Assembly (NCBI GenBank): GCA_001704765.1
Contig: MBFK01000099.1
Location: 27,581 to 66,729, forward strand
Direction: 5' to 3'
From: Sinorhizobium shofinae
Lineage (GTDB): Bacteria; Pseudomonadota; Alphaproteobacteria; Rhizobiales; Rhizobiaceae
Length of the DNA stretch: 39,149 bases
Part shown: piece by piece, positions 7,865 through 15,489 of the stretch
How positions within the stretch are numbered: position 1 is the stretch's first letter
Layout of the letters: each line of letters starts with the position of its first letter
Made by a program: the position numbers and the translations under genes
Notes under the pieces: generated by a model
Seen by the model: the letters and a program-made list of their open reading frames with translations, nothing else
Told to the model about the DNA's origin: nothing
The model's database searches: none

Positions 7865-8632
7865 TCATTCGCCATAGGGATCGAAGTCGAAGTATTTTTT
7901 GGAGATCTCGGCATATTTTCCGCTGGCTCTGACGGCGGCGATCGCCGCGTTGAGCTTGTCGCGGAGAGCGGCGTCGTCCTTGCGCAGCCCGCCGCCGATG
8001 CCGGTTCCCAGGATCGCCGCGTCGTCCTTGACGTTGCCCTTGTCTTCGCAGCAATCCTTGCCGAAGCCTGATTTCAGGAACTCCGCCAGCGGAATGGCAT
8101 CGCCGAATACATAGTCGATCCGGCCGGCGGCCAGGTCCTGGAAGGCTTCGTCGAGCGTCGCGTATGTCTGTTCCGATGCCTTGTCGGCGAAATACTTCTT
8201 GTAATATTCGGACTGAATCGTCGAGACCTGGATGCCGATGGTCTTGTCGGCAACATCGTCGGGGGCTGCTCCGAGCTTGCCGTCCTTGGCGCCGATCAGC
8301 TTGCTCGGCGTGTTGTAGTATTTGTCCGTGAAGTCGATCGTCTTCTTGCGTTCGTCGGTGATCGACATCGACGACCAGATCACTTCGAATTTCTTCGCCT
8401 CGAGGCCGGGGATAAGGCCGTCCCAGGACATGTCGACGATGGAGCAGGTCTCCTTCATCTCCGCGCAGACCGCGTCCATCAGCTCGATTTCCCAACCGAT
8501 CCATTTGCCGGACGGATCCTTCGTAAAGAAGGGCGGGTAGGCCTCGTTCATGATGCCGAAGCGCACTTCCGCATTGGCCGCACCTGCAAGTGAGAAGGCC
8601 ACGCCGGCCATCAGGATGGAAAACAACTTCAT
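7865..8632 (-). CDS. Amino-acid ABC transporter substrate-binding protein (family 3)
   Basis: A periplasmic binding protein of 255 residues. A signal peptide (MKLFSILMAGVAFSLAGAANA, cut about residue 21) precedes a bacterial solute-binding family 3 domain. Typical features are NEAYPPFFTKDPSGKWIGWE, SWDGLIPGLEAKKFEVI and SITDERKKTIDFTDKYY, with the ligand-binding Arg in the SITDER segment. The start at ATG 8632 has an AGAAGGGG ribosome binding site and gives a clean signal peptide; the longer frame does not. It sits second in the cluster after the (frameshifted) ATPase. A strong hairpin follows the stop. The ligand is probably a polar or sulfur-containing amino acid, judged from the neighbouring enzymes. 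Confidence 0.93.
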   Translation of the reverse strand: MKLFSILMAGVAFSLAGAANAEVRFGIMNEAYPPFFTKDPSGKWIGWEIELMDAVCAEMKETCSIVDMSWDGLIPGLEAKKFEVIWSSMSITDERKKTIDFTDKYYNTPSKLIGAKDGKLGAAPDDVADKTIGIQVSTIQSEYYKKYFADKASEQTYATLDEAFQDLAAGRIDYVFGDAIPLAEFLKSGFGKDCCEDKGNVKDDAAILGTGIGGGLRKDDAALRDKLNAAIAAVRASGKYAEISKKYFDFDPYGE

Positions 8633-8675
8633 TCGACTACCCCTTCTAGTTTTCGTCGGAATGGAAACGGACGCA

Positions 8676-9468
8676 TCAATGGCTGAGACCTCCGGTGAAC
8701 TCGCGGCAGCGAGCGCTGAGCGGCGCACCGAAGACCTGGGCAGGCGGCCCTTCCTCCTCGACGCGCCCCTGATGCAGGAACATCACGTGACTGGAGACGT
8801 CACGAGCGAATTTCATCTCGTGCGTCACGAGCAGCATCGTGCGTCCCTCCTCTGCCAGTTCGCGAATGACCTTCAGCACCTCGCCGACGAGCTCGGGATC
8901 GAGCGCGGAGGTGGGCTCGTCGAACAGCATCACGGCCGGATCGACGCAGAGCGCGCGGGCGATGGAGGCGCGCTGCTGCTGGCCACCTGACAGGAACGCC
9001 GGATAGGCGTGCCGCTTGTCGTAAAGACCGACCTTCGACAGCAAGGCCTCGGCCCGCTCGATCGCTTCCTTGCGATTTGTCCCAAGGACATGAATGGGGG
9101 CCTCAATGACATTGTCGAGCACGCTCATATGAGCCCACAGGTTGAAGCTCTGAAACACCATGGCCAGGCCGGTCCGGATCCGCTCGATCTGTCGCCAGTT
9201 GGCCGGATGCGCGCGTTCGCCCCGGCTCGGCTTCATCAGGATTTTCTTCGCCGCTGATGACGAAGCGGCCGCGGTCCGGAATTTCGAGAAAGTTGATGCA
9301 ACGGAGGAACGTGCTCTTTCCGGAGCCTGAGGACCCGATCAGCGAGATAACGTCGCCCTTTTGTGCCGATAGCGATACGCCCTTCAGGACGTGGTGATGC
9401 CCAAAGCTCTTGTGGACTTCTTCCACCAGCAAGGCGGCGGCCTTTCCAGTCATTCCTGTCGGTCCCAT
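8676..9468 (-). pseudogene. Amino-acid ABC transporter ATP-binding protein, interrupted by a one-base frameshift
   Basis: Two overlapping frames together make one complete HisP/GlnQ-type ATPase of about 263 residues. The 5' frame (start ATG 9468 or 9453) carries Walker A GSSGSGKST and runs to GRFVISGEE. The 3' frame continues without loss with ILMKPSRGERAHPANWRQIE, then the Q-loop MVFQSFNLWAHM, signature LSGGQQQR, Walker B VMLFDEPTS and the switch His in LVTHE. The break is at the run of four A (four T at 9242-9245 on the plus strand): removing one base restores the frame. Without repair the product lacks signature and Walker B, so the transporter would lack its own motor. This could be a sequencing error, a recent mutation, or low-level slippage. 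The first of these cannot be excluded. Confidence 0.85.
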
Positions 9469-9493
9469 TGCGGTTTTTTTGGTTATTTGGTCC

Positions 9494-9506
9494 GCAATAA
9501 TATTGC
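9494..9506. promoter_or_regulatory. Candidate Lrp/AsnC operator
   Basis: A perfect AT-rich inverted repeat, GCAATA-A-TATTGC, lies 26 bp upstream of the ATPase start at 9468. A 13-bp AT-rich dyad upstream of an amino-acid operon with a divergent Lrp-family gene is what an Lrp/AsnC operator would look like. The match is by position and form, not to a known consensus. Confidence 0.45.
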
Positions 9507-9596
9507 CTAGCCGGGCGGCTTTGCCGCGCATTTGCTGTTTTGAACGCGGAGTTTGTGCGGCGATCTGGAAATTATGCGGCCAAATCGCTGGATTCG

Positions 9597-9949
9597 AAGG
9601 AGGCAGATGACCTTCGGTTGCGTCATCTCCTTCTAAAGCGGACGCCCTCCCGGCCCATGCTGCCAAGCCTCCAAACGGGATGGCATCGACGCGATAGTCG
9701 GAGGGATCGCTGATCATCACGCCGCCTGCGTCGATGCGAGCGCATCGGCGTTGTTGCCAGTGAAGATGCCGGCGTGAGGCTTATTTCGGGTTCGTTCGCC
9801 ATTGCAATCACGTCGGCGAGATCCTCGAACGGTTGTAGCACGACGACCGACGCAAAGACTTCTTATGTCCATAATTTGCAAGTCGGCGCCACGCCTATTG
9901 CGCGATAGGAAAGTGATGCGCCCATTGACGCAGGAATCTCGACCTTGCA
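9597..9949 (-). pseudogene. Relic of an aldehyde dehydrogenase 3' end, with several frameshifts and a stop
   Basis: Read on the minus strand and hopping frames, this stretch spells the C-terminal third of an NAD(P)-dependent aldehyde dehydrogenase in the right order. A weak CKVEI...VAPTCK block (9866-9949) ends in TAA; then EVFASVVVLQPFEDLADVIA (starting at 9862, frame to 9773), AGIFTGNNADALASTQAA (9773-9720), VMISDPSDYRVDAIPFGG (9720-9667), GSMGREGVRF (9664-9635) and EMTQPKVICL (9629-9600). Each block is in a different frame from the next, so the gene is long dead. The catalytic Cys/Glu part is gone or unrecognisable. It fills what otherwise looks like a 570-bp empty gap between the ATPase and Lrp genes. 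Confidence 0.78.
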
Positions 9950-10040
9950 CGCCGGGAAAAGGCGCCCTTGATGCGAATTTGGGGCGACGCGCCGCGCCAA
10001 TCAGGTATAGGCTGCGGCAAATCATCGAGGCGAGGAGACA

Positions 10041-10514
10041 ATGACGGAGCCACTGGACCAATTCGATCGGAAGATCCTCGAGATCGTGCAGCGCGACTGT
10101 CAGCTCAAAGCGGAGGCGATCGGCGACATCATCGGCCTTTCGGCGTCCGCCGTTCAACGCCGCCTCAAGCGGATGCGCGAGGACGGAATCATTTCCGCCG
10201 AGATCGCCCTCGTCGACCGCAAGGTCGCCGGAAATCCGATGACGTTCATCGCCGGCATGGAGATCGAGCGTGAAAACTACGATGCTCTGGCGAGATTCCG
10301 CACGTGGGTCGATAAGCAGGATCACATCCAGCAGGTCTATTACGTGACCGGATCCGTGGATCTCGTTGCAATCATCACCGCCCAGGATGTCACCCAGTAC
10401 GACGAGATCACCGCGCAGATCATGTCGCAGAATCCTCAGATCAAGAGAATCCACACAAACGTCGTACTGAAGGACGTGAAGCTCGGAATGTTTGTTCCTG
10501 TGGCTTCCGGCTAG
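10041..10514 (+). CDS. Lrp/AsnC-family transcriptional regulator
   Basis: A 157-residue Lrp-type regulator. The N-terminal helix-turn-helix (residues 6-60: FDRKILEIVQRDCQ, IGDIIGLSASAVQRRLKRM, DGIISAEIALVD) is followed by an AsnC/RAM ligand-binding domain (about 65-150, with VYYVTGSVDLVAIITAQD as the central strand). These proteins sense amino acids and bind as octamers or higher forms to AT-rich dyads. A GAGGAGA ribosome binding site precedes ATG 10041. It is divergent from the amino-acid transporter/methyltransferase cluster, with the aldehyde dehydrogenase relic between them, and is its most likely regulator. Confidence 0.93.
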   Translation: MTEPLDQFDRKILEIVQRDCQLKAEAIGDIIGLSASAVQRRLKRMREDGIISAEIALVDRKVAGNPMTFIAGMEIERENYDALARFRTWVDKQDHIQQVYYVTGSVDLVAIITAQDVTQYDEITAQIMSQNPQIKRIHTNVVLKDVKLGMFVPVASG

Positions 10515-10588
10515 CGTCGCATCCCGGTCAATAGTGCCTCACCTGTGCACAGACTGACGGGGGTGCAGGTCAGGCAGCGGTTAGCAAG

Positions 10589-11080
10589 ATGATCTATTTC
10601 ACGAGTGACACGCATTTTGGCGAGCCACGGGTGCTCAGCATCGATCGTCGGCCGTTCTCCAATTTGGCCGAACATGACGCTGCCCTGATCGCCAACTGGA
10701 ACGAAACGGTCTCGCCGGAGGACGAAATCTGGCACCTCGGCGACTTCGCGTCAAAGAAAACAGGCTTTGCGGAGGACCTGCTCTCCCGGCTAAACGGCAG
10801 GAAGCATCTGGTTGTGGGCAACAACGATCCGCTCAATACGATCAAAGCGAGCGGCTGGCAAAGCATACAGCATTATGCGGAACTCAGCGTCGACGGGCAG
10901 TTGCTCGTTTTATGCCATTATCCGTTCCGAACCTGGAACCAGATGGGGAAGCGGTCGATCAATCTGCACGGCCACTCCCATGGCAGATTGAAACCGATGC
11001 GGCGACAGTTTGATGTGGGCGTGGATGCCAGGGGCCTGCGGCCGGTCAGTCTGCCTGATCTTCTCCCACGGCTCGCGTGA
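10589..11080 (+). CDS. Calcineurin-like metallophosphoesterase
   Basis: A compact 163-residue phosphoesterase. The dinuclear metal site is complete: Asp7-x-His9 (SDTHFG), Asp52 (HLGDF), Asn79 (VGNNDP), His110 (CHYP), and His129/His131 in HGHSHG. No signal peptide or membrane segment is seen, so it is cytosolic. Close relatives are annotated only as phosphoesterases or hydrolases; the substrate cannot be told. It lies 74 bp after the Lrp gene and may be a separate unit. The 3' end converges with the HexR-like gene. Confidence 0.88.
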   Translation: MIYFTSDTHFGEPRVLSIDRRPFSNLAEHDAALIANWNETVSPEDEIWHLGDFASKKTGFAEDLLSRLNGRKHLVVGNNDPLNTIKASGWQSIQHYAELSVDGQLLVLCHYPFRTWNQMGKRSINLHGHSHGRLKPMRRQFDVGVDARGLRPVSLPDLLPRLA

Positions 11081-11148
11081 AGTCATAGCACCGGCGATTG
11101 GCGGTACAAGCGGCGCCGGGCAAGAGGTCTCTGCAAAGCGCCGCGAAC

Positions 11149-12039
11149 TCAAATCGGCTGCATGCGCCGCATGTCGGACAGTTGGCGCTTCATCTGATGG
11201 ATGCGGGTCTGATATTCCGCCGGCCGGCGCATGGCAACGCTCGTCGAGAGAATGTCGATCACGACCAAAGCGGCGATGCGCGAGATCGTCGGCGTGTACA
11301 TGTTGGTATTCTCCAGCGTCTCGACGATCAGCGAGACGTCGCAGAAGTTGGTCAGCGGCGAGTCCGATCCCGTGAGGCAGATGACCGTCGCGCCATTGTC
11401 GCGAGCGATGCGGGCGATCTCGATGATCGAGCGCGTCGTGCCTGTATTGGAGATGACAAAGGCGACTTCGCCCGGCTTCATCATCGAAGCGACCATGACC
11501 TGTTGATGCGAATCCAGTTCTGCGCCGCAGGGCACGCCGAAGAGCGGGAACTTCTGCTGCGCGTCCCGGGCGACGATGCCCGATGCGCCGAAGCCGAAGA
11601 AGACGATCGACTTGGCAGCCGTCAATATGTCGATCGCCTCGTTCAGCGCCTGCTTGTCAAGGCGGGAACGGGCCCAGTCGAGGCTGGTCATCGTATAGTC
11701 GAAGATCTTCTCGGCCACCGTCTCCGGCTTGTCTGTGTCGAGCAGCACCGAATGGGTCGCCGGCGTGCCGAGTGCCAGGCTCTGGGCGAGGCGTATCTTG
11801 AAATCGGGAAAGCCGCTGCAGCCGATGGCTGTCGTGAACCTGAGAACGGTCGGCTGGCTGACTTCGGCCAGGGCGGCCGTTTCTCCGACGGTGGCGTTCA
11901 GAATGCGGCGCGGATCCTCCAGGACGACGTCGGCCACCTTTCTGTCGGACTTGCGCAGTTCGGCACGCATCGTGCGGATGACTTCGATTATGTTTCGTCC
12001 ACCAAGGCTACGCCCTTCGAGGCGCGAATCGGTATCCAT
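11149..12039 (-). CDS. RpiR/HexR-family transcriptional regulator
   Basis: A 296-residue regulator with an N-terminal RpiR helix-turn-helix (about 15-90) and a C-terminal SIS sugar-phosphate-binding domain (about 115-250). It reads like HexR throughout: LRKSDRKVADVVLEDP, VSQPTVLRFTTAIGCSGFPD, FKIRLAQSLALGTP, FFGFGASGIVARDAQQKF, VISNTGTTRSIIEIARIAR. HexR of other bacteria senses 2-keto-3-deoxy-6-phosphogluconate (KDPG), and this operon encodes a KDPG aldolase. I start at ATG 12039, because GGAAAGGA lies 8 nt upstream of it; earlier ATGs at 12060 and 12045 are badly spaced. It is the last gene of the minus arm. HexR-like boxes lie in the divergent promoter region (16134 and 16248). Confidence 0.9.
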   Translation of the reverse strand: MDTDSRLEGRSLGGRNIIEVIRTMRAELRKSDRKVADVVLEDPRRILNATVGETAALAEVSQPTVLRFTTAIGCSGFPDFKIRLAQSLALGTPATHSVLLDTDKPETVAEKIFDYTMTSLDWARSRLDKQALNEAIDILTAAKSIVFFGFGASGIVARDAQQKFPLFGVPCGAELDSHQQVMVASMMKPGEVAFVISNTGTTRSIIEIARIARDNGATVICLTGSDSPLTNFCDVSLIVETLENTNMYTPTISRIAALVVIDILSTSVAMRRPAEYQTRIHQMKRQLSDMRRMQPI

Positions 12040-12063
12040 GAGCATTGTCCTTTCCAGCACATG

Positions 12064-12927
12064 CTAGGACGGAGCCCATTCGAGGGCAATTGCCTCCCTG
12101 GCCCTAACGAGATGTGGAATCCCAGTTGATCGCGCCATCGCATCGATCATCTCCGGATCGATGGTATTGAAGTCGAACAGACCGTAGTGATGGGCGACCA
12201 TCGCGCCAGCACCGATGGCGCCGGCAAGCTCAACCGCTTCGGATAAGGTAAGGTTGCCCGGAACGCCGCGCATCGACAGCTCCGGTCGGCGGCCGTTCAC
12301 CGGCAGCAGCGCGATATCCGGATTGAGTGCGGCAACCTCCTCGACGAGACCTTCGAAAGGAATCGTATCGCCGGAATGCCAGATGCTCGTGTCCTGGCTT
12401 TGGAAGAGGAAACCGAGGAAGCGGTGATTGCCGTCGGCATCCTGCTCCAGGGCTTCGTGGGCGGCGCGGGTTGCGACAAGGCGAAGTCCCTTGCCAAGGT
12501 CGAGCGCCTCGCCGGAATTGACGAGGAAGATACGCTGCGCGTCGAGGCCAGATCTTTCAAGCGCCGCAGCCTGTACGGCGCGCGGCGCCACCAGCCGCGC
12601 CGACGGATTGGTGGCGAACAGGGCCGGCAGCGTTCCCGGGTCCATATGGTCCGTATGGGCATGGGTACACAGGACGTAGTCGACATCGACGAGATCCGCC
12701 GGTTCGATTGGGGGTGGCATCAGGCGCTGATGAGGAAACCGCGTTCCCCGATATTTCACGGCGAGTGAATCGGACAGGTAGGGATCGATCACCAGCCGGC
12801 AGCCTGCGACGTCGACGACGAAGCCTGCCTGTCCCAACCAGAAGAGGCGCGCCGCGCCCCGGGGCCGTTCCGCCAATTGCCCCGTCAGCGGGCCCGCGAA
12901 ACCTCTCTCCGTCAGTCTACCCGTCAT
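12064..12927 (-). CDS. MBL-fold metal-dependent hydrolase (UlaG/lactonase-like)
   Basis: A 287-residue metallo-beta-lactamase-fold protein. The metal motif HAHTDHMD at 89-96 (His89, His91, Asp93, His94), with further ligands His157 (RAAHEAL), Asp187 (WHSGDT) and His246 (AHHYG), belongs to the group that includes the L-ascorbate-6-phosphate lactonase UlaG. Members open lactones or act on phosphorylated sugar acids. Here it would fit a lactonase step between an oxidised sugar and a sugar acid, but this is inference from the operon. It starts at ATG 12927, 6 nt after the hydroxyacid dehydrogenase, and is followed 24 nt later by the HexR-like regulator gene. Confidence 0.85.
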   Translation of the reverse strand: MTGRLTERGFAGPLTGQLAERPRGAARLFWLGQAGFVVDVAGCRLVIDPYLSDSLAVKYRGTRFPHQRLMPPPIEPADLVDVDYVLCTHAHTDHMDPGTLPALFATNPSARLVAPRAVQAAALERSGLDAQRIFLVNSGEALDLGKGLRLVATRAAHEALEQDADGNHRFLGFLFQSQDTSIWHSGDTIPFEGLVEEVAALNPDIALLPVNGRRPELSMRGVPGNLTLSEAVELAGAIGAGAMVAHHYGLFDFNTIDPEMIDAMARSTGIPHLVRAREAIALEWAPS

Positions 12928-12933
12928 TGCTCG

Positions 12934-13869
12934 TCAACCTTGTAGCGCCGAAAGGAGATTGTCGGCGGCGATCCGGGTGGCGCGCTCGACGCTTTCCGCC
13001 GTGAAGCCTCCGATGTGGCTCGTTGCAATGACGCGTTGGTGTCCGGCGAGCCGCAGGGAGACGGGGGGTTCCGGCTCGAAGACGTCCGTCGCATAGCAAC
13101 CGAGCTGTCCGTCGTTCAACGCGTCGATCAAGGCGTCTTCATCGACCAAACGCGCCCGGGCCGTATTGACGAGAACAAGACCCGGTCGGGTGGAATACAA
13201 TCGTTTGCGGTCGATGATCGCCGAGCCATCCTTGGGAAGTGGGCAATGCAGCGAAAGGATCTCCGCCCGGCTTATGATGTCATCGATCTCGGCATATTCA
13301 AAACCACTCGAGGGCAAATCGAGATTGGGCCTCAGAGGATCGTAGGCGATGACTTTCGCGCCGAGCGCAATGACCATCCGCGCGATTTCGCGGCCAATCG
13401 CCCCGCACCCGATGATCCCCACGGTGCGGCTGCGGATTTCGATGCCCCTTATGCGCGGCCAGTTGCCCGCCTTGATCCCTGCATCGGCAAGCGGGATTGC
13501 GCGCAAGGCGCTGAAGATCAGGCCGAGCGTCAGTTCGGCGACGCCGAGCGCGTTGGCGCCCTCGGCGATCATCACTTTGACGCCCTTCTTTGCCAGCATG
13601 TCCACCGGCAGATTGTCGACGCCGACGCCGTTGCGGCTGATCACTCTGAGATTGCCGGCGGCCTCGACGACGCGCGGGGTCACCGGCTCGACACCGGCGA
13701 GCCAACCGACGCAATCGGGAACAAGAGCAACAAGCTCTTCCTCGGTGGGGGTGGCGCCGGGACGCGAATAGATGATGTCGAAGCCGTTCGCCCGCAGCCG
13801 CTCCACATCCGGATGCGGCTCCGCGGTGAGCGAACGAGGCGTTACGAGGATTCGGGCGCTTGTGGTCAT
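12934..13869 (-). CDS. D-isomer-specific 2-hydroxyacid dehydrogenase (phosphoglycerate dehydrogenase-like)
   Basis: A 311-residue NAD-dependent dehydrogenase of the D-2-hydroxyacid family. Visible are SRNGVGVDN near 78-86, the Rossmann loop GCGAIGRE at 154-161, NTARARLVDEDAL (catalytic Arg at 238 or 240), DVFEPEP with Glu265, and SHIGGF with catalytic His285. There is no ACT or serine-binding domain, so it is the short form. The usual NxxRGxxVDE reads NTARARLVDE, a mild departure. ATG 13869 overlaps the upstream stop by 4 bp, which argues for coupled translation; a longer frame from 13968 is rejected. Likely substrate is a sugar-derived 2-hydroxy acid or its 2-keto form rather than 3-phosphoglycerate. 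Confidence 0.9.
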   Translation of the reverse strand: MTTSARILVTPRSLTAEPHPDVERLRANGFDIIYSRPGATPTEEELVALVPDCVGWLAGVEPVTPRVVEAAGNLRVISRNGVGVDNLPVDMLAKKGVKVMIAEGANALGVAELTLGLIFSALRAIPLADAGIKAGNWPRIRGIEIRSRTVGIIGCGAIGREIARMVIALGAKVIAYDPLRPNLDLPSSGFEYAEIDDIISRAEILSLHCPLPKDGSAIIDRKRLYSTRPGLVLVNTARARLVDEDALIDALNDGQLGCYATDVFEPEPPVSLRLAGHQRVIATSHIGGFTAESVERATRIAADNLLSALQG

Positions 13870-14819
13870 CGTCCGGCCGCCTCTCGCGCTATGTTGGAAA
13901 TGCGGTCGAAGGCAGGACCGGATGTCGGGATTTCGACATCGAAAACCTCGGCAATGACCTGTGTCCATCCATGGATGAAATAAGTCCAGCCGTCCTCGAC
14001 CTGCAATGATCGCTCCGCTTGCTGGGCCTGCGCCTGATCGAGGAAGACAAGATCGCCGCGATAGTTGAGGTCCCAGGCGACCGCCTTCTCTGGAAACCCT
14101 GCGGCGTCGGAGAGCGGCGAGCCGGGCGCGTCTTTTCCAAGGCCGGTTGCATTGATGACGAGCGAGCCAGGCTTCAGCCGGGCAAGCACGGCATCATTGT
14201 CCTCGGGCTTCGGTGCAAGCACGTATTCGACGGGCACGTCACTTTCGATGCTCTCATGGATGCGCCTTATCTCGTCCAGACGATGCTGGCTTCTGTTCGA
14301 GACGACGATGCGACCGGGGACGTCGCTGCCACGGGAACGGCGCATCAGGTGCCAGGTGAGCGCGATGGTCGACCCTCCAGCGCCCATGGAAAACAGATCG
14401 GCGCCGGTGCGGTCGAAATAACCCTCGCCAAGGAACCCGTCGATCGCGAGACCCGAGGAGATCGGGTCCTTGGCGTGGCAGACAAGCTTGCCATCGCGCT
14501 TCGAGATGCAACTCGTTTCGTCCATCAGCTTCGCATGGGGATCGATCACATCGAAGAGGTCCTTGCAGGCGGCAAAGAGGTCGATCTTGTGCGTCGTCAC
14601 CAGGGCGCCCATCGAAAGCGGGTCATCGCGGATGAACTCGACTGCGGCGCGGTAGGCGGCCGGGTCGTCATGAAGCTTGAAGTCGATGCCTCTGATGAGG
14701 GCATCCTTGAGGCCGAGATGGTCCGCCCAGGCCGGGAAGACTTTCATGATCGAGCTTTTTGCCGTTGTGACGCCTATGAAATAGAGCGTTGGCTGGGTTG
14801 CTGGTTGGTATCGGGTCAC
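13866..14819 (-). CDS. Shikimate dehydrogenase-like oxidoreductase of unknown substrate
   Basis: About 317 residues with the two-domain layout of the shikimate/quinate dehydrogenase family. The N-terminal TTAKSSIMKVFPAW (for the SKSP-type substrate loop), VTTHKIDLF with the conserved catalytic Lys, and a Rossmann loop SMGAGGSTIAL followed by VSNRS are seen. The substrate loop departs from true AroE, and the protein is longer by about 40 residues. With its KDPG aldolase and hydroxyacid dehydrogenase neighbours, I doubt a role in aromatic biosynthesis; it may oxidise a cyclic polyol or sugar-acid compound. The GTG at 14819 overlaps the aldolase stop by 4 bp and decides the start. Confidence 0.82.
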   Translation of the reverse strand: MTRYQPATQPTLYFIGVTTAKSSIMKVFPAWADHLGLKDALIRGIDFKLHDDPAAYRAAVEFIRDDPLSMGALVTTHKIDLFAACKDLFDVIDPHAKLMDETSCISKRDGKLVCHAKDPISSGLAIDGFLGEGYFDRTGADLFSMGAGGSTIALTWHLMRRSRGSDVPGRIVVSNRSQHRLDEIRRIHESIESDVPVEYVLAPKPEDNDAVLARLKPGSLVINATGLGKDAPGSPLSDAAGFPEKAVAWDLNYRGDLVFLDQAQAQQAERSLQVEDGWTYFIHGWTQVIAEVFDVEIPTSGPAFDRISNIAREAAGR

Positions 14820-15469
14820 GCGCGCTTCTCCAGGGCTTGCTTCGCCACCTTGACGGCCTCGGCCGCAGCGCGGGAGATCGCACGGAAACGGCCCTCCCGG
14901 ATGTCTTCCGTCTTGGCGATCCACGTACCGCCGACGGCGACCACCTGCTTGATCGCCAGCCAGTCGCCAATGGTGGCTTCGGTCACCCCGCCGGTGGGAA
15001 TGAAGCGGACGCCAAGATGGGCAAATGGCGCGGCGATACCTAACAGGGCCTTCGGCCCGCCTGCGACACCGGCCGGGAAGAACTTCGCGAGGCGCACGCC
15101 GCGCGCCGTGGCAAGTGTCAGATCGGTCGGGGTCATGATGCCGGGGCAGAAGGGCAGGTGGGCTTGCCTGGCGGCGTCGACAATATCGGGATCATAACCG
15201 GGCGCGAGCCCAAAGCGCGCGCCGCTCGCTATCGCGCGCTGCAAATTATGCTTGTCGAGGATCGTGCCGGCACCGATGCACAGCTCTGGCCGCGCATCGC
15301 GGATCGCTGCCAGGACGTCGGCCGCGGCCTCCGTCCGGAACGTGATCTCGGCAACGGGGAGACCGCCTTCCAGGAGCGCGTCAGCAAGTGGCACGGCGTC
15401 AGTTGCGCGCTCGATGGCGATCACGGGCACGACGCCGACGGCGGCAATCAGATCTATCGGGTTGTCCAT
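14816..15469 (-). CDS. eda: 2-dehydro-3-deoxy-phosphogluconate (KDPG) aldolase family
   Basis: A 217-residue class I aldolase. KDPG aldolase splits KDPG into pyruvate and glyceraldehyde 3-phosphate, the last step of the Entner-Doudoroff route; close relatives act on KDPGal or other 2-keto-3-deoxy sugar acids. The catalytic parts are Glu41 in EITFRT and the Schiff-base Lys129 in RLAKFFPA, with GAGTI at 67-71 and IPTGGV near the phosphate site. AGGAGAG sits just upstream of ATG 15469, 20 nt after the isomerase stop. It is co-transcribed with a HexR-like gene, whose relatives bind KDPG. The family is sure; the stereochemistry of the substrate is not. Confidence 0.9.
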   Translation of the reverse strand: MDNPIDLIAAVGVVPVIAIERATDAVPLADALLEGGLPVAEITFRTEAAADVLAAIRDARPELCIGAGTILDKHNLQRAIASGARFGLAPGYDPDIVDAARQAHLPFCPGIMTPTDLTLATARGVRLAKFFPAGVAGGPKALLGIAAPFAHLGVRFIPTGGVTEATIGDWLAIKQVVAVGGTWIAKTEDIREGRFRAISRAAAEAVKVAKQALEKRA

Positions 15470-15489
15470 GGGTCTCTCCTGGCATCGGT

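Noticed and set aside
9717..10454. 245-codon minus-strand frame overlapping the Lrp gene
   Set aside because: Its N-terminal part is antisense to the Lrp gene. Only its last 18 residues are meaningful, as one block of the aldehyde dehydrogenase relic.
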